From Streptomyces sindenensis (GTDB lineage Bacteria; Actinomycetota; Actinomycetes; Streptomycetales; Streptomycetaceae): 64,000 nt of DNA. Positions within the stretch are counted from its first letter, which is position 1. Every line of letters begins with the position of its first letter. A model generated the notes under the pieces. The model did not search any database. It was not told the DNA's origin and worked only from the letters and a program-made list of their open reading frames with translations. The DNA is taken from NCBI RefSeq assembly GCF_014649035.1, contig NZ_BMSG01000022.1, positions 1 to 64,000 on the forward strand, given 5' to 3'. The position numbers and the translations under genes are program-made. Positions 63,352 to 64,000 of the stretch are shown in pieces.

Positions 63352-63834
63352 TTAGAACGCCGCATGACTCGTCCGCCGACGCCGGACGAGGAAGACCGCG
63401 CCGCCGACGGCCGCGGCCGCCACCAGACCGCCGCCGACCTGCATCTCGACGGAGCTCGGACCCATCGAACCGCCGAGCCCGCCCTGCGCGCCGTTGCCGG
63501 CGAGCACGGTGAACTTGTGCGTCGCGATCCGGTTGTTGTCGCTGCACTTCACGGACAGGTGGTACTGCCCCGGGGTGGTGTTGTCCCGGACCCGGGCGTG
63601 GGCGTGGTTGGTGCCGTCACTCGCGGAGAGGGTGGTCGTCGGGAACGCGTTCGACCAGACCTTGCCGCCGTGGCCGCAGCCCTGCGCGGTGATCTTCAGC
63701 GTGCCACCCTGGTGGACGGACTGAGGATTGACGGCGACGTTGACCGGGCCGTTGGTGGCGGCGGCCATGGGGGCCGCGAGCCCGACGGCCGCGAAAGCGG
63801 TCGCGGTGACCGCGAGAGCGCGTGAAGCACGCAT
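63352..63834 (-). CDS. Secreted membrane-anchored surface protein, paralogue 2
   Basis: A 160-residue protein. A signal peptide (RALAVTATAFAAVGLAAPMAAA), an Ig-like domain with two cysteines (AQGCGHGG, SVKCSDN) and NPQSVHQGGTLKITAQ, a linker with GGLGGSMG, a C-terminal helix (GGGLVAAAAVGGAVFLV) and RRRR. The element order is the same as in the convergent gene at 62697, so the pair arose by duplication and inversion. The ATG at 63834 follows a GGAGG-like GGAGGTTC. The function is unknown. A surface or aerial-hypha role is inferred from context. Confidence 0.82.
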   Translation of the reverse strand: MRASRALAVTATAFAAVGLAAPMAAATNGPVNVAVNPQSVHQGGTLKITAQGCGHGGKVWSNAFPTTTLSASDGTNHAHARVRDNTTPGQYHLSVKCSDNNRIATHKFTVLAGNGAQGGLGGSMGPSSVEMQVGGGLVAAAAVGGAVFLVRRRRTSHAAF

Positions 63835-64000
63835 CGTGTGAACCTCCAGCGAGAGACGCCCCCGGGGGCTGGTCCCCCGGTGGATCGACGAGAACGTCTC
63901 CCATGACGAACACTCACCAGTCGACCGGTGGCTCGCACGTCGGCGCTGCTCCACCCCGGTGACGCGACACGCCGTGCGGAGACCGCCGAATCTGACGGAT

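Overview
The window is very GC-rich, with codon third positions almost all G or C, GTG and TTG starts, and genes linked by ATGA/GTGA overlaps. The gene content (ergothioneine operon, DasA-like protein, SCO0930-type lipoprotein, RmdA-like c-di-GMP enzyme, Zur-controlled L32, gamma-butyrolactone-receptor-like TetR) points to a Streptomyces chromosome. From memory, the order sdh - LysR - RmdA - methyltransferase - SCO0930 lipoprotein matches the S. coelicolor SCO092x-093x arm region. I see no rRNA, tRNA, CRISPR array, transposase or integrase.

Left third (1-18.9 kb): mixed accessory and metabolic genes. These are a SUKH-like protein cut by the window edge; a TetR/SDR pair with an operator array; a B12-riboswitch-controlled CbtB-CbtA cobalt transporter next to a histidine-phosphatase pseudo-enzyme; a phosphopantetheinyl transferase coupled to a metallophosphoesterase; a membrane PI-PLC-like protein; two glycosyltransferase-like genes; a small gene broken by one TGA; an amidohydrolase; an iron-box-controlled formyltransferase with a DDAH-family partner; a ComB-like phosphatase; a Zur-boxed cysteine-free L32; a Cys-cluster/pentapeptide-repeat protein; and a TetR regulator beside about 1.2 kb of decayed sequence that includes kinase/WD40 remnants.

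Centre (18.8-33.7 kb): the most unusual block. A five-gene, translationally coupled minus-strand operon encodes a DUF4132-like protein, a 1733-residue protein of unknown function, a MoxR/YehL-type AAA+ ATPase, a DUF5682-VWA fusion and a SWIM zinc-finger protein. It is an elaborated relative of the E. coli yehI/L/M/P/Q gene set. A divergent gene of unknown function shares its upstream region.

Right half (33.8-64 kb): a secreted trypsin; a disulfide oxidoreductase divergent from a thioredoxin, with an exact SigR-type promoter between them; a LacI regulator; a MazF-like toxin; a bacterial PARG; egtABCD; an ornithine-lipid pair (olsB/olsA-like); an orphan DasA-like sugar-binding lipoprotein with a DasR-like site; dodecin; a HAD protein; a luciferase-like monooxygenase; a UvrA2-class protein; sdhCAB divergent from a LysR gene; RmdA coupled to a DUF574-type methyltransferase; and a run of cell-surface genes (SCO0930 lipoprotein, proline-rich protein, DUF4239 protein, two convergent secreted paralogues).

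Several units are tied to metal, redox or sugar sensing by visible cis elements (B12, Fe, Zn, thiol stress, amino-sugar). The regulators themselves are mostly encoded outside the window.
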